From Candidatus Rifleibacterium amylolyticum (lineage in GTDB: Bacteria; Muiribacteriota; Ozemobacteria; Ozemobacterales; Ozemobacteraceae): DNA of 64,000 nt. Made by a program: the position numbers and the translations under genes. This document shows, piece after piece, positions 7,513 through 15,839 of this stretch; within the stretch, counting starts at the first letter, position 1; every line of letters starts with the position of its first letter. The DNA lies in contig JAACJG010000001.1 of the NCBI GenBank assembly GCA_009917695.1, positions 62,001 through 126,000 on the forward strand. The letters run 5' to 3'. Under the pieces are notes generated by a model. It saw only the letters and a list, made by a program, of their open reading frames with translations, had not been told where the DNA came from and made no database searches.

Positions 7513-9885
7513 TTACTCTGGCAGATAGTATACACCGTCGGGCATGGCCATAAAAATGACGAAGTCTGATTGAGCAATAGATTTGACCGGCTTGGGAGTG
7601 TAGTATCTTTCCCAGAATCCGTCCTGATAAAGTGCATAGCCACCGCCCTCAGAATCGCTGAAGGCGATTCTGTAGGTTTCGGGGTTCATCTGGTCGAGAC
7701 AGAGGTCGGTTATTTTGAAGCCGGGGCCGGTAGCTGCTGATTCTATAAGTCTGTAGTGTTGCCCGTCAAACTCGCTGGTTCCTTCACTGCCATTGATAAG
7801 AATCCTGCCACTTGGCAACCTGAAAAGATTCAGCACCGCTCCAATTTTGCCGGTGCCCTTTTCAGAGAGCAGTTTGAAGCTTTCACCATCGAATATTTTC
7901 TGAAGCCCATTTTCCATGCCTATCAACAAATAGTGTTCGGTGTTGAGTAGTGCTGTGACTTTGGCAGATTCATCCTTTTCAAAATTCTGCAGTGACTGGC
8001 TGGCGTTGCCAAAGTCAAAGCTGCGCATGTAGCCGCCATCGAGATTGTGCAGTTTGACCTGTTGGTATCTCTCTTTGTCGCCGGCTTTCAGTATGTCGAG
8101 TATAGTTTCTGGCGTAGTGCCCACCAGACCGGTGCCATCATAAATGAAAACCTGTTCATAAACCTTTTCTGAAGATGCAAATGCGATGAAAATCCGGTTG
8201 CTGCTGTCTATGCAGATTCGGGTCGCTGTGCGGCCTGAAATGCGCGGTTGCGGTTTGCGAAAACCTATAGGCTGCCAGGTTTTGCCATTCCACGTCATAA
8301 CTCCTTTGTCGCCGGTGACCCAGAGATTGCCATCGCGGTCAAGGGCAAAATCTGTCACCTGCTGGTGAAAGCCTTTGACATTTTCAGCGGTGAAATGCCC
8401 GAGATCCTTCAACGGGCTGATCTGATAGATGTGCATGCCCTGTTCTTTCGTGCCAATGTAGAGAATATCTGAGATGACGCGAATTCGAGTTGGTTCACAT
8501 GGCAAGAGCTGTGTAAGCTGGCCTTTGCCACTCATCTTGCGGCGGGTATAGCGCATTATTCCACCGGTTTCGGTGCCGAACCAGGCCTCGCCGTCTTCCT
8601 TTACCGCTATGGCGGTAATGTTGTCGCACGGCAGCTTTGAGTTTTCTCGTGTCAGATGATAACGTTCGCCATTTTCAGAATACAACACCAGGCCGCTGTT
8701 CTGAGTGCCCACCCACAACCCTCTTATCAGCGGGGATTTTATAATGCCGCTGACAAAGCCTCCGGGAGCGGCATATAGGCTGGTCTGTCCGGTAGTATTA
8801 AGTTGCTCTACCGTGTTGGTCATTCTCGTCTGAAACGCAAAAAATTGCTCGTACATCGCGTTTACGGCTTCTTGTGGTGCCTGCGTTCTGCCGGCATAGC
8901 GTTGGGTGTAGTCGGCATATTCCTGTTGCAGACGGTTGTATTCTTCGCGCAGCTCTGCAAAAGCATCGTTGTTTTCTACCAGTTCTGTAGTGCCGGCTTT
9001 GACTTTGGCCTGTGAACTTCTGTTATCTGATTTCAGGTCAGGCGGGAAAGCACTGAATGCAGCACGGGTGCACCAGATGCCAGGCAGCAGGTTCTCATAT
9101 TTCGTCATGTCTTCAGTCATGAATAGACCGTTTGCCGATGCGATGAAGAGGCGCTTCTCGGCAGTGGTAAAATCGTTTACCCAGCCGATAGTGCTCTCAT
9201 TTTGAGGAATTTCTGTCAGGGTTTTGCCGTTGATCTGGTAAAGGCCGCCATGGCAGCCGGTAAACTTGCCAAGTTCACAGTCGATGACTGAGGCAAAACC
9301 GGTTGGACTCAAATAGGTCGGTATGCTGAACGGCGCAAAAGTGTCTGACCGAAGTTCCCCAACCGAATGATCGCAGGCGACCAGACAAACTTCATTCTGG
9401 TCGCGCATCTTGCTTATGGCCAGTACATTGAGATTCCCGGACTGTTTATCGCCAATAGCAGATGCTTTAACTTTGTTGTTCTCGACAAAGCACTTGAAAA
9501 TGCCATTGCTGGTGCCGGCCAGAAAGCTGTTATCATTGATTCTGATCAGGCTGTTCACGGTAACTTCTGGAAATCTGAACGTGGTTTCTCCTGATTTCTG
9601 CCAGGTTTCGCCATCGAAAACCATCAATCCTTCTTCTTGAGTGCCGGCAATTACCAGTTCTTCGCCCAGGCCTGAAGTGTGAATGAGCAGTGATCTTATT
9701 TTATTGCATGGCAGCCCGTTCAGGCTGTTGTAAACCGCAAAATATCCGGACTGAATGCGTGAGGGCGGAACCTCGAGAGTCGGAAAATGCTGAGGTCCCG
9801 GTTCGGGGTCGCAGGCCCTGGCTATCGGGTTGGCCTGAAAAGTGGCGGCCAGTATCAGTATTGTCAGTATCAGGTTTTTATACAT
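7513..9885 (-). CDS. exported beta-propeller protein (two-component-regulator-propeller type)
   Basis: A 790-residue protein with a signal peptide ending around residue 24 (ANPIARA). Repeated short segments follow of the kind seen in regulator propellers: GLMVFDGETWQKSG, GLWVGTQNSGLVLY, AWFGTETGGIMRY, NLWVTGDKGVMTWNGKTW. A charged coiled-coil-like insertion (about residues 305-350, ELREEYNRLQQEYADY) interrupts the propeller. Unlike the sensor kinases in which such propellers are common, it has no transmembrane segment or kinase after it. It leads the cassette with two TPR proteins and a 49-residue protein. The role is unknown; an extracytoplasmic binding scaffold is an inference. AGGA lies upstream of the ATG. 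Confidence 0.82.
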   Translation of the reverse strand: MYKNLILTILILAATFQANPIARACDPEPGPQHFPTLEVPPSRIQSGYFAVYNSLNGLPCNKIRSLLIHTSGLGEELVIAGTQEEGLMVFDGETWQKSGETTFRFPEVTVNSLIRINDNSFLAGTSNGIFKCFVENNKVKASAIGDKQSGNLNVLAISKMRDQNEVCLVACDHSVGELRSDTFAPFSIPTYLSPTGFASVIDCELGKFTGCHGGLYQINGKTLTEIPQNESTIGWVNDFTTAEKRLFIASANGLFMTEDMTKYENLLPGIWCTRAAFSAFPPDLKSDNRSSQAKVKAGTTELVENNDAFAELREEYNRLQQEYADYTQRYAGRTQAPQEAVNAMYEQFFAFQTRMTNTVEQLNTTGQTSLYAAPGGFVSGIIKSPLIRGLWVGTQNSGLVLYSENGERYHLTRENSKLPCDNITAIAVKEDGEAWFGTETGGIMRYTRRKMSGKGQLTQLLPCEPTRIRVISDILYIGTKEQGMHIYQISPLKDLGHFTAENVKGFHQQVTDFALDRDGNLWVTGDKGVMTWNGKTWQPIGFRKPQPRISGRTATRICIDSSNRIFIAFASSEKVYEQVFIYDGTGLVGTTPETILDILKAGDKERYQQVKLHNLDGGYMRSFDFGNASQSLQNFEKDESAKVTALLNTEHYLLIGMENGLQKIFDGESFKLLSEKGTGKIGAVLNLFRLPSGRILINGSEGTSEFDGQHYRLIESAATGPGFKITDLCLDQMNPETYRIAFSDSEGGGYALYQDGFWERYYTPKPVKSIAQSDFVIFMAMPDGVYYLPE

Positions 9886-10020
9886 AAGTTCTATCCTGCT
9901 TGTTTTTGCTGAGTAAATGCTGATTCAGTCATGGATATATCAGCCATGGCATAGAATTTCGGCCCTGAATTAGTGTCTAACTCAATTTTAACTGATTTTT
10001 CTGCGCCCCGGAAATCCTGC

Positions 10021-10053
10021 AAATAAAAAAGCTGCCGGGTTTTACCGGCAGCT
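10021..10053 (-). terminator. terminator of the CarD-like gene
   Basis: Read on the minus strand, AGCTGCCGG, a six-base loop and CCGGCAGCT are followed by TTTTTTATTT. This is a standard intrinsic terminator placed just after the stop codon at 10075. Confidence 0.88.
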
Positions 10054-10074
10054 CTGATAAATCAGGTAATCGGG

Positions 10075-10584
10075 TTAGAAGATCATGTCTTCCATGGCTT
10101 CGTCGAGCATTGCCCCAGCTTCGGAGTCGACTACATCCTTGGAGAACACTATTTCTGAGATCAGCAGCTGTCGTGCGGTCTCGAAAAGCGCCTTGTCTTT
10201 TGTGCCAAGAGGTTTAACCATGCTGCGGCGGCAGAGAAGGCGATAGACTCTGGCAACCTGCACGAGGTCACCGCTCTGAATCTTTTCGAGATAATCGCGA
10301 TAGCGCTGATGAAAGCTTTTGCTTTCTTCTTCTTCTTCTTCAGAGAAGCTTTCGCTGAGAGAATTGAAGATTTCATCAATGCTGTTGTTGTTGTTGATTG
10401 TGCGCAGACCAACCTTTTCGGCCATCTCTATCGGTACCATTACCGACCCGAGGTCGCTGTAAGGAAAATCTATCACATAGTAGCTCAAAAGCCTGCCTCT
10501 CACCTGCCTTTTGTCAATCTGCTTAAGAATACCGGCCCCGTGAATCGGGTGTACGATGGGAGAACCGACTTCAAAACTATTCAT
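10075..10584 (-). CDS. CarD/CdnL-family transcription regulator
   Basis: A 169-residue cytoplasmic protein with a CarD_CdnL_TRCF RNA-polymerase-interacting domain at the N-terminus (FEVGSPIVHPIHGAGIL, then YYVIDFPYSDLGSVMVPIE). A helical C-terminal domain follows (RYRDYLEKIQSGDLVQVARVYRLLC). Family members bind the RNA polymerase beta subunit and stabilise open promoter complexes, often at rRNA promoters. A run of Glu (EEEEEE near residue 80) links the domains. The ATG at 10584 has AGGAG seven bases upstream; a TTG one codon earlier is less likely. It lies downstream of rplY but a terminator separates them. Confidence 0.9.
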   Translation of the reverse strand: MNSFEVGSPIVHPIHGAGILKQIDKRQVRGRLLSYYVIDFPYSDLGSVMVPIEMAEKVGLRTINNNNSIDEIFNSLSESFSEEEEEESKSFHQRYRDYLEKIQSGDLVQVARVYRLLCRRSMVKPLGTKDKALFETARQLLISEIVFSKDVVDSEAGAMLDEAMEDMIF

Positions 10585-10637
10585 CAAACGACTCCTGAAA
10601 TTTAATCTTATATATGGTCAAATATCGGCGAAACATT

Positions 10638-10680
10638 AAAAAGGCCAAAGTAATCCATTTTTGTGCGGATTAAATTGGCC
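10638..10680 (-). terminator. terminator of rplY
   Basis: On the minus strand, GGCCAATTTAATCC pairs with GGATTACTTTGGCC except for two central positions, and TTTTTAATG follows. It ends transcription 34 bases after the L25 gene. Confidence 0.78.
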
Positions 10681-10713
10681 TGAGAAGCTATAACTTGTCT
10701 GATTTTACCAAAA

Positions 10714-11361
10714 TTACTTAGCCTTTTTAGCGGCCGGAGCAGCAGCAGGCGCAGCGGCAGGAGCAGCAGCGTCAGCAGTTGCGGTGGCAGCAGCACCCTC
10801 AGCAGCTTCATCTTTGATCTGTGAAACCTGGCAGAGTGCGATTTTAGGACTTGTAACGATTTTGAAATCACCAGCTTTGATGTCTGATACGTGCAGAGAT
10901 TCACCAGCATCGAGATCGTCGATGTTGAGTTTGATTACATCAGGAATCTTGCTGGGCAGACATTCAATTCTGACCTGCTTGCACATGCTGGTGAAAACAC
11001 CGCCGGACTTTTTGCCGATCGGGCTGCCGACAAATTCAAGATCGACGTCGACTCTGATCGGGTGTTTCATATCAACAGCCTGCAGGTCGAGGTGAACGTA
11101 TTCGTGGCTGATCGGGTGCTTCTGATGATCTCTGACGATAACGGTCTTGGACTCGTTGTTAGAGAGCTTCAGGGTGATCAGTGAGTTGCGGTTTACCTTG
11201 CGCAGCAACTTGTCGATCTGGGTTTTGCTGATAGCACAATGCAGGGGAGTTACATCCTTACCATAAACAACGGTAGGTATAAGTTCTTTTGCTCTGAGCT
11301 TCTTAGCGTCTTCTTTGCCAACTTTGTTTCTTACTTCAGCGTTGAGAATCAACTCTGCCAT
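10714..11361 (-). CDS. rplY: 50S ribosomal protein L25 (CTC/TL5 form)
   Basis: A 215-residue 5S-rRNA-binding protein of the long CTC/TL5 type. The N-terminal L25 domain (about 1-90, with RNKVGKEDAKKLRAKELIPTVVYGK split at this point) is followed by the TL5 C-terminal beta domain (about 98-185). The tail is Ala/Pro-rich and basic (AAPAAAPAAAPAAKKAK), longer than in many homologues and repetitive in sequence. AAGGAGG lies six bases before the ATG. A nearly ideal promoter (11394-11422) and a terminator show it is a single-gene unit. In many bacteria rplY sits next to pth or prs; neither is seen here. Confidence 0.95.
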   Translation of the reverse strand: MAELILNAEVRNKVGKEDAKKLRAKELIPTVVYGKDVTPLHCAISKTQIDKLLRKVNRNSLITLKLSNNESKTVIVRDHQKHPISHEYVHLDLQAVDMKHPIRVDVDLEFVGSPIGKKSGGVFTSMCKQVRIECLPSKIPDVIKLNIDDLDAGESLHVSDIKAGDFKIVTSPKIALCQVSQIKDEAAEGAAATATADAAAPAAAPAAAPAAKKAK

Positions 11362-11393
11362 AGAAACCTCCTTAGTGTGAATTGATAGATCCG

Positions 11394-11422
11394 ATTATAC
11401 CATCAAATGCCCTTTGGGTCAA
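11394..11422 (-). promoter_or_regulatory. promoter of rplY
   Basis: TTGACC (11422-11417), a 17-base spacer and TATAAT (11399-11394) on the minus strand. The start of transcription would be near 11387 and the leader about 25 bases. Confidence 0.85.
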
Positions 11423-11504
11423 ATTTAGCGGAGTTCCGCAGCCAGCTGGTGTCTTGCCCGTGCTTTGTTTTTTTATTGCCAGAGGGGTATCATGTTGGGT
11501 ATAT

Positions 11505-12422
11505 ATGAATGCAGTTTTTTTGAGGGAATTTGCCGCCGCATTACAGCTGAGCCGCGAGAAGGGAGTCGGTGCGGCCGCTTTTCGTCGCCTGCTCGACCTT
11601 TGTGGCATGCCGTCGCTGGCATTGGAGCACTGGCTTGCCTCTGCAGGTCACAATAAGCCCATGAGCCGGCAAAGTCGGCAAAAATCGGCGACTGCCGCCA
11701 TGATCGAAATCGCAGTTGAAAAAGTTGCCAGTGGTGAAATGCAGGGCTGTTATTATTCACAGTCAGGATATCCTTCGCAACTTAATGACCTTGGTGAACC
11801 GCCGCCGGTTTTGTTCAGCAGCAGCGCTATCAGGCCGGCAAAATTCGCAGCTGTGGTTGGTGCCAGAAAACTCTCGATAGAAGCTGTTCAGCCTGCATGT
11901 GAGATGGTAAGGCAGCTGGTTGCCGAAGGCTATGCTATTGTCAGCGGTGGCGCCGAAGGCGCCGATGCCATTGCACTAAAGCAGTCTCTTGATCTTGGCG
12001 CTTATACGGCAGCTGTTTTTGCCACCGGCCTCGATGTGATATATCCAGCCGCAAATATCGGTTTGTTTGAGACAATAAAACATTCAGGCGTGCTGCTCTC
12101 AGAAATGATGCCCGGAGCCAGACCGCAGCGCAGCTTTTTTCCGGCAAGAAACCGCATAATAGCAGCACTGGCCGATGTTGTTGCGGTTATCCAGGCCGGC
12201 GAAAACAGCGGCTCGCTTATCTCCGCTGCCTGGGCCTCAAGGCTTGGTAGACGTCTTCTGGTATTGCCGCCTCCGAACGATGCTGACCCTGCCTGGGCTG
12301 GAAACCGTCGTCTTATCGAGGCCGGTGCCGGTGTGTTTCACGCGGGCGGGAAGGCGTTTTCAGTTGCCGAGCCGGTCAAGGACTTTTTTGCGGCTGGCGA
12401 GCAGCTTTTTACGGGCTTCTGA
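11505..12422 (+). CDS. dprA: DNA-processing protein DprA/Smf
   Basis: DprA binds incoming single-stranded DNA and loads RecA during natural transformation. The 305-residue protein has an N-terminal helical (SAM-like) region and then the extended Rossmann fold with FAAVVGARKLS, VSGGAEGADAIA and FFPARNRIIAALAD. These are the DprA signature segments. The frame is open upstream to 11382, but that part covers the rplY promoter, and the residues before the ATG at 11505 do not look like DprA. The usual C-terminal winged-helix domain is short or absent. The last 63 bases overlap the converging SH3 gene. Confidence 0.88.
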   Translation: MNAVFLREFAAALQLSREKGVGAAAFRRLLDLCGMPSLALEHWLASAGHNKPMSRQSRQKSATAAMIEIAVEKVASGEMQGCYYSQSGYPSQLNDLGEPPPVLFSSSAIRPAKFAAVVGARKLSIEAVQPACEMVRQLVAEGYAIVSGGAEGADAIALKQSLDLGAYTAAVFATGLDVIYPAANIGLFETIKHSGVLLSEMMPGARPQRSFFPARNRIIAALADVVAVIQAGENSGSLISAAWASRLGRRLLVLPPPNDADPAWAGNRRLIEAGAGVFHAGGKAFSVAEPVKDFFAAGEQLFTGF

Positions 12423-13331
12423 TTCAGGCGTCAGCTTAGCCAGATCTTCGAACCAGGCAAGCTTTGTCTTGAGCTGCGACTTTTCTTCAGCAGTCTCATA
12501 GTAGGAGAGGTTTTCGGCAGCATGATCGAGTATGCCGGTTGCCATATCAAGAGCTTCTGCAACATGAGCCCCTTCCGGAAAGCTTTCGACGTAACGTCCG
12601 TATGAATTTTCGAAAAAATAGATCATCATGTCGGGATCGCCTTCACTCTCACCGGGTAAGGGTTGCTTCGCCGCCTGCCAGGCTATATCTTCTGCAGCTT
12701 CGACAATGTCAGAATATTTTTCGGCAAGCTCCCAGTACGCATCTGATTTGACAAAATACTGGCCGGCTGGCTCATGGTAGTAGCATAGATTCTGATGGTT
12801 TTTGACAGCAGGATGTTTGCTGTCGCTACCTTTGCCTTCCATCGACAGTACATCATAGATTCGACTTAGCATGCGCAGAAAAGCCGTTTCCAGATGTGCT
12901 TTTTCGAGAGAATGCGAGGCCATTTCCCTTGTTTTATCTGCAAAATCAAGTGTCTGCATGAGGTCTTCGACAGATTTTTTTTCAGCCTTAATCTGAGCGT
13001 CTATAATCTGAATTGCTGTCGAAATTCTGTCGTCGTTACTCGTGCTCAGCGTGAGTCCACCAAAAACCCAGCCTTCCTGTTGTTCGCCGGTTATTACCTT
13101 AAACCAGCGCGAAGTTTTCCCCAACAGTGTTTCAGCTTTGTCTGATTCGGCAACTACTTTGCACCAGGTACCAATCGGCAGTGTTGCTACGGCTTTGCCT
13201 GAGGTCGTCGCGGCATCGCGCATGCGCACGTTGGTGGCAGCTATATATACATATTCTGGCGCGGCGTTCAGCATTGCAGCTGAAAGCACCAGAATAAAAA
13301 CAAGCATTTGGCTTATCAGGAGCTTTCTCAT
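12360..13331 (-). CDS. exported SH3-domain protein
   Basis: A 323-residue protein with a signal peptide (MRKLLISQMLVFILVLSAAM). A bacterial SH3 domain follows at about residues 26-100 (VYIAATNVRMRDAATTSGKAV then GTWCKVV and SRWFKVITGEQQEGWVFGG). The rest is a helical region with no recognised family. Bacterial SH3 domains commonly bind peptidoglycan or peptides. GAGGGAC precedes the start. The gene begins just after the terminator of the FKBP gene, so it has its own promoter or depends on read-through. Its 3' end overlaps dprA by 63 bases tail to tail. Confidence 0.8.
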   Translation of the reverse strand: MRKLLISQMLVFILVLSAAMLNAAPEYVYIAATNVRMRDAATTSGKAVATLPIGTWCKVVAESDKAETLLGKTSRWFKVITGEQQEGWVFGGLTLSTSNDDRISTAIQIIDAQIKAEKKSVEDLMQTLDFADKTREMASHSLEKAHLETAFLRMLSRIYDVLSMEGKGSDSKHPAVKNHQNLCYYHEPAGQYFVKSDAYWELAEKYSDIVEAAEDIAWQAAKQPLPGESEGDPDMMIYFFENSYGRYVESFPEGAHVAEALDMATGILDHAAENLSYYETAEEKSQLKTKLAWFEDLAKLTPESEARKKLLASRKKVLDRLGN

Positions 13332-13345
13332 AAGATGTCCCTCGC

Positions 13346-13377
13346 AAAAAAAAAATACCCGGGCATTTCTGCCCGGG
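13346..13377 (-). terminator. terminator of the FKBP gene
   Basis: Minus-strand CCCGGGC, a six-base loop and GCCCGGG are followed within two bases by ten T residues. It lies just after the stop at 13385. Confidence 0.9.
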
Positions 13378-13384
13378 AATGTTC

Positions 13385-13876
13385 TCAGTGACCGCAGCCA
13401 GAGCAGCTTGAGCAGCTCGAGCCACAGGATGACGGCATTTCTGATGCGTCTTTGATATCCATGAGTTCAAGTTCGAAATGCAGCGTTTTGCCGGCAAGCG
13501 GATGGTTCATGTCGAGCGTTACTGATTCTGTATCGAACTTCACGACGGTAGCGATGACTCTTTCGCCATTCTCCATCTGCAATGCGAGCTGCTGATCGAG
13601 AACCGGTTCGAATTCGTCGCCAAAGTTTTCGCGCTGGGTGGTGATGACACGGTCATCTGAATAATCGCCGTAGCCCTGGGCTGGTGCAAGAACGATGGTC
13701 TTTTTATCGCCAACGTTCATGCCGATTACTGCTGTCTCAAATCCTTCTATGATATCGCCGTCGCCAACGATAAAATAAAGTGGGCTACCGTTGACGCTGG
13801 AGTCAAAGACTTCTCCGGAGTCGAATTTGCCTGTGTAATGGACAAAAACCAGGTCGCCTTTTTTTACTGCTGCCAT
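13385..13876 (-). CDS. FKBP-type peptidyl-prolyl isomerase, SlyD-like
   Basis: A 163-residue cytoplasmic peptidyl-prolyl cis-trans isomerase and chaperone. The FKBP core (YTGKFDSGEVFDSS, FIVGDGDIIEGFETAVIGM) is interrupted by the insert-in-flap domain typical of SlyD (about residues 75-125, ending LDMNHPLAGKTLHFELELMDI, split at 20). The end is Cys/Ser-rich with a final GCGH, like the metal-binding tails of SlyD, which deliver nickel for hydrogenase and urease maturation. HydE lies 3 kb away, but it serves a nickel-free enzyme, so no link is claimed. AAAAGGAG precedes the ATG. Confidence 0.9.
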   Translation of the reverse strand: MAAVKKGDLVFVHYTGKFDSGEVFDSSVNGSPLYFIVGDGDIIEGFETAVIGMNVGDKKTIVLAPAQGYGDYSDDRVITTQRENFGDEFEPVLDQQLALQMENGERVIATVVKFDTESVTLDMNHPLAGKTLHFELELMDIKDASEMPSSCGSSCSSCSGCGH

Positions 13877-13913
13877 ATAATGGGCTCCTTTTAGCCTGGT
13901 TGGCTGGAAAATT

Positions 13914-13967
13914 GTACAGAATCTCTGTACGTTTTTTCAGGCTATTATTTTTTGCCGTTCAAGTCAA
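13914..13967 (-). promoter_or_regulatory. promoter and leader dyad of the FKBP gene
   Basis: TTGACT (13967-13962) and TAGCCT (13944-13939) are 17 bases apart on the minus strand. Immediately downstream, GTACAGA (13914-13920) and TCTGTAC (13924-13930) form a 7-3-7 dyad that would sit at the very 5' end of the transcript. It could be an operator or an RNA hairpin. The -10 box is only a moderate match. Confidence 0.45.
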
Positions 13968-13989
13968 CACCGCTCTGCGATAAATCTTG

Positions 13990-15393
13990 TCAGGCCTTAA
14001 GTTTATGCCGCTGTATCCACTTCCAGACAGCGGTGCGGCTGACGCCGAGAATTCTTGCGACCTCGGCCTTATTCCAGAGGTTTTCTTCAAGCAGTTCGCT
14101 GAGCCTGGCAGAGTCACGGAGCAGACGTTTGCTTTCGATGCTTGTTCTGACTGGCCTGTTAGCTGTGGGAGCCGTTGTTGGCATGGGCGCCGACATTGTT
14201 TCGGCGCTGATCTCGGCAGGCAGATGATCGCGTTCAATAATTCTGGCCTGGCATACGACAAATGCATACTCTATCGCATTTTCCAGTTCGCGGACATTAC
14301 CTGGCCAGGGGTAGGCCATCATCAGATTTAAAGCCCCGCGTTCGATGCCGCTGATAAGTCTGCCGGTTCGCGCGCTGAAACGATTGATGAAGTGCTGAGA
14401 CAAAAGGGGTATGTCTTCTGGGCGTTCGCGAAGCGCCGGCAATGAAATTGGAAAAACCCGCAGTCTGTAATAGAGATCTTCGCGGAATTTCCCTTCTTTT
14501 ACTTCTTTCGCCAGATCTTTGTTAGTGGCCGCTATGATTCTTACATCAACCTTAATCAGGCTTTCGCCACCTACTCTTTGCAGCTCGCCATTCTGAAGAA
14601 CGCGAAGCAGCTTTACCTGCATTGCCGGTGTGATGTCGGCAATCTCATCAAGAAAGATTGTACCTTTATCTGCTGCTTCAAATCTGCCAATACGTCTTTT
14701 TATCGCTCCGGTAAAAGCTCCCTTTTCATGTCCGAAAAGCTCTGATTCAAGAAGCGACTCAGGCAGCGCGCCACAGTTAACCTTGATGAATGGTCCATCT
14801 TTTCGGTTGCTGAGTTGCTGAATGGCGTTGGCAAAAAGTTCTTTGCCGGTGCCGCTTTCGCCAAGAATCATGACCGAGGCATCGCTTTCGGCGGCCAGAG
14901 GAATCAGTCGAAAAATTCTCTGCATTAGCGGGCTTTTGCCGGTGATGCCGGCAAAATTGTCTTCGGATTGGAGTCTCGAAGCCATTTCAGCGATTTCTTC
15001 ACGCAGGCTGAATACCGGGCGAAAATCGGTGATGGTCTGGAGTATGCCAAAGGTTTTGCCTTGTTCGCTGCGCATGACTCTGGCATTTACCATTACCGGT
15101 ATTTTTTCGCCGTTTTTTGCGATTATTCTGCATTCACAGCCGTTAACGCAGCTCTCTCCGGTGTTCCGACTTTTGAACAGTGCGAAGATTTTTTCTGCTC
15201 CCATGCATTCTGCCGATCGCAGCCACTCAGTTGTGCGGTTCAATGCTTCTTCTGCTGTATAGCCAGTTATATCGGTCATGGCCTGGTTCCAGACTCTTAT
15301 TCTGCCCTCTGTATCGACGAGAATTACTCCTTCTGCCATAGTGTCCAGAAGCAATGCTGCGCTGACATCCTTTAGAAAATCCCGGGTTTTCAT
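13990..15393 (-). CDS. PAS-domain sigma-54-dependent activator
   Basis: A 467-residue enhancer-binding protein. A PAS sensor domain (about 15-125) holds cysteines C63, C82, C86 and C88, the last three in SCVNGCECRI. The AAA+ domain follows with Walker A GESGTGKE (178-185), the sigma-54 contact loop GAFTGA (225-230) and Walker B GTIFLDE (244-250). A Fis-type HTH is at the end (WNKAEVARILGVSRTAVWKWI). The intact GAFTGA means it should activate sigma-54 RNA polymerase. The start at 15393 has GGAG five bases upstream; a longer frame to 15450 lacks such a site. It is divergent from a DUF2892 gene that carries a -24/-12 promoter, its likely target. Confidence 0.92.
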   Translation of the reverse strand: MKTRDFLKDVSAALLLDTMAEGVILVDTEGRIRVWNQAMTDITGYTAEEALNRTTEWLRSAECMGAEKIFALFKSRNTGESCVNGCECRIIAKNGEKIPVMVNARVMRSEQGKTFGILQTITDFRPVFSLREEIAEMASRLQSEDNFAGITGKSPLMQRIFRLIPLAAESDASVMILGESGTGKELFANAIQQLSNRKDGPFIKVNCGALPESLLESELFGHEKGAFTGAIKRRIGRFEAADKGTIFLDEIADITPAMQVKLLRVLQNGELQRVGGESLIKVDVRIIAATNKDLAKEVKEGKFREDLYYRLRVFPISLPALRERPEDIPLLSQHFINRFSARTGRLISGIERGALNLMMAYPWPGNVRELENAIEYAFVVCQARIIERDHLPAEISAETMSAPMPTTAPTANRPVRTSIESKRLLRDSARLSELLEENLWNKAEVARILGVSRTAVWKWIQRHKLKA

Positions 15394-15417
15394 ATAGACT
15401 CCATCAGATGACTTTAA

Positions 15418-15429
15418 AGTAACGTTACT
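15418..15429. promoter_or_regulatory. candidate operator/enhancer palindrome AGTAACGTTACT
   Basis: A perfect 12-base palindrome 25 bases upstream of the activator start codon and about 140 bases upstream of the -24 element of the divergent promoter, a normal place for an enhancer site. Related GTAAC half-sites occur at 15457-15461 and 15556-15560. Binding by the neighbouring Fis-type HTH is an inference. Confidence 0.45.
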
Positions 15430-15560
15430 GCTTTGTGTAATAAAGCGCAACTATACGTAACTTTATGCGCAAACTTTTTGAACAGGTGTTCTCGGTTCAT
15501 GGTCTGGTAAGCCGCTGTAAGCCTGAGTTTGCATTCCTGAAAGAGATGTTAACAGTAACC

Positions 15561-15576
15561 TGGCACGCAGTATGCA
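15561..15576 (+). promoter_or_regulatory. sigma-54 (-24/-12) promoter of the DUF2892 gene
   Basis: TGGCACG, four bases, then ATGCA: the GG at 15562-15563 and GC at 15574-15575 are exactly ten bases apart, as sigma-54 requires. Only the first T of the TTGC element differs (A). The transcript would begin near 15587, about 25 bases before the start codon at 15612. Confidence 0.78.
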
Positions 15577-15611
15577 ATGTATAGAGTCAAATTATGACAA
15601 TGGAGATGACT

Positions 15612-15815
15612 ATGACAATTGAAAATGCCATAAGAGTATTGGCGGGCACCATGATACTGCTTAGCCTGGGGTTAACCTGGTTTGTGCATCAGGCCTGGGT
15701 CTGTTTAACTGTGTTCGTTGCTTTAAATCTTATTCAGTCCGCATTTACCGGTCTCTGCCCGGCCGTGTATTTTCTCAAGCGTCTCGGTTTAAAGGAAGGC
15801 TGCTCAAACGCCTGA
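15612..15815 (+). CDS. small DUF2892 (YgaP-like) membrane protein
   Basis: A 67-residue inner-membrane protein with two hydrophobic helices (residues about 8-22 and 26-45) and the family's C-terminal cysteines (TGLCPAVYFLKRLG, then GCSNA). DUF2892 modules occur alone or fused to rhodaneses such as YgaP, so a role in sulfur or thiol handling is plausible but unproven. GGAG lies six bases before the ATG at 15612; three earlier in-frame ATGs back to 15594 lack spacing that fits. A sigma-54 promoter is directly upstream. It converges on the msrBA gene with a 24-base gap. Confidence 0.85.
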   Translation: MTIENAIRVLAGTMILLSLGLTWFVHQAWVCLTVFVALNLIQSAFTGLCPAVYFLKRLGLKEGCSNA

Positions 15816-15839
15816 AAATGTGACTGCTCAATACTCCTG

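Noticed and set aside
13914-13938. Plus-strand terminator (dyad followed by a T-run)
   Set aside because: No plus-strand gene ends there; its position after a minus-strand promoter fits a leader element better.
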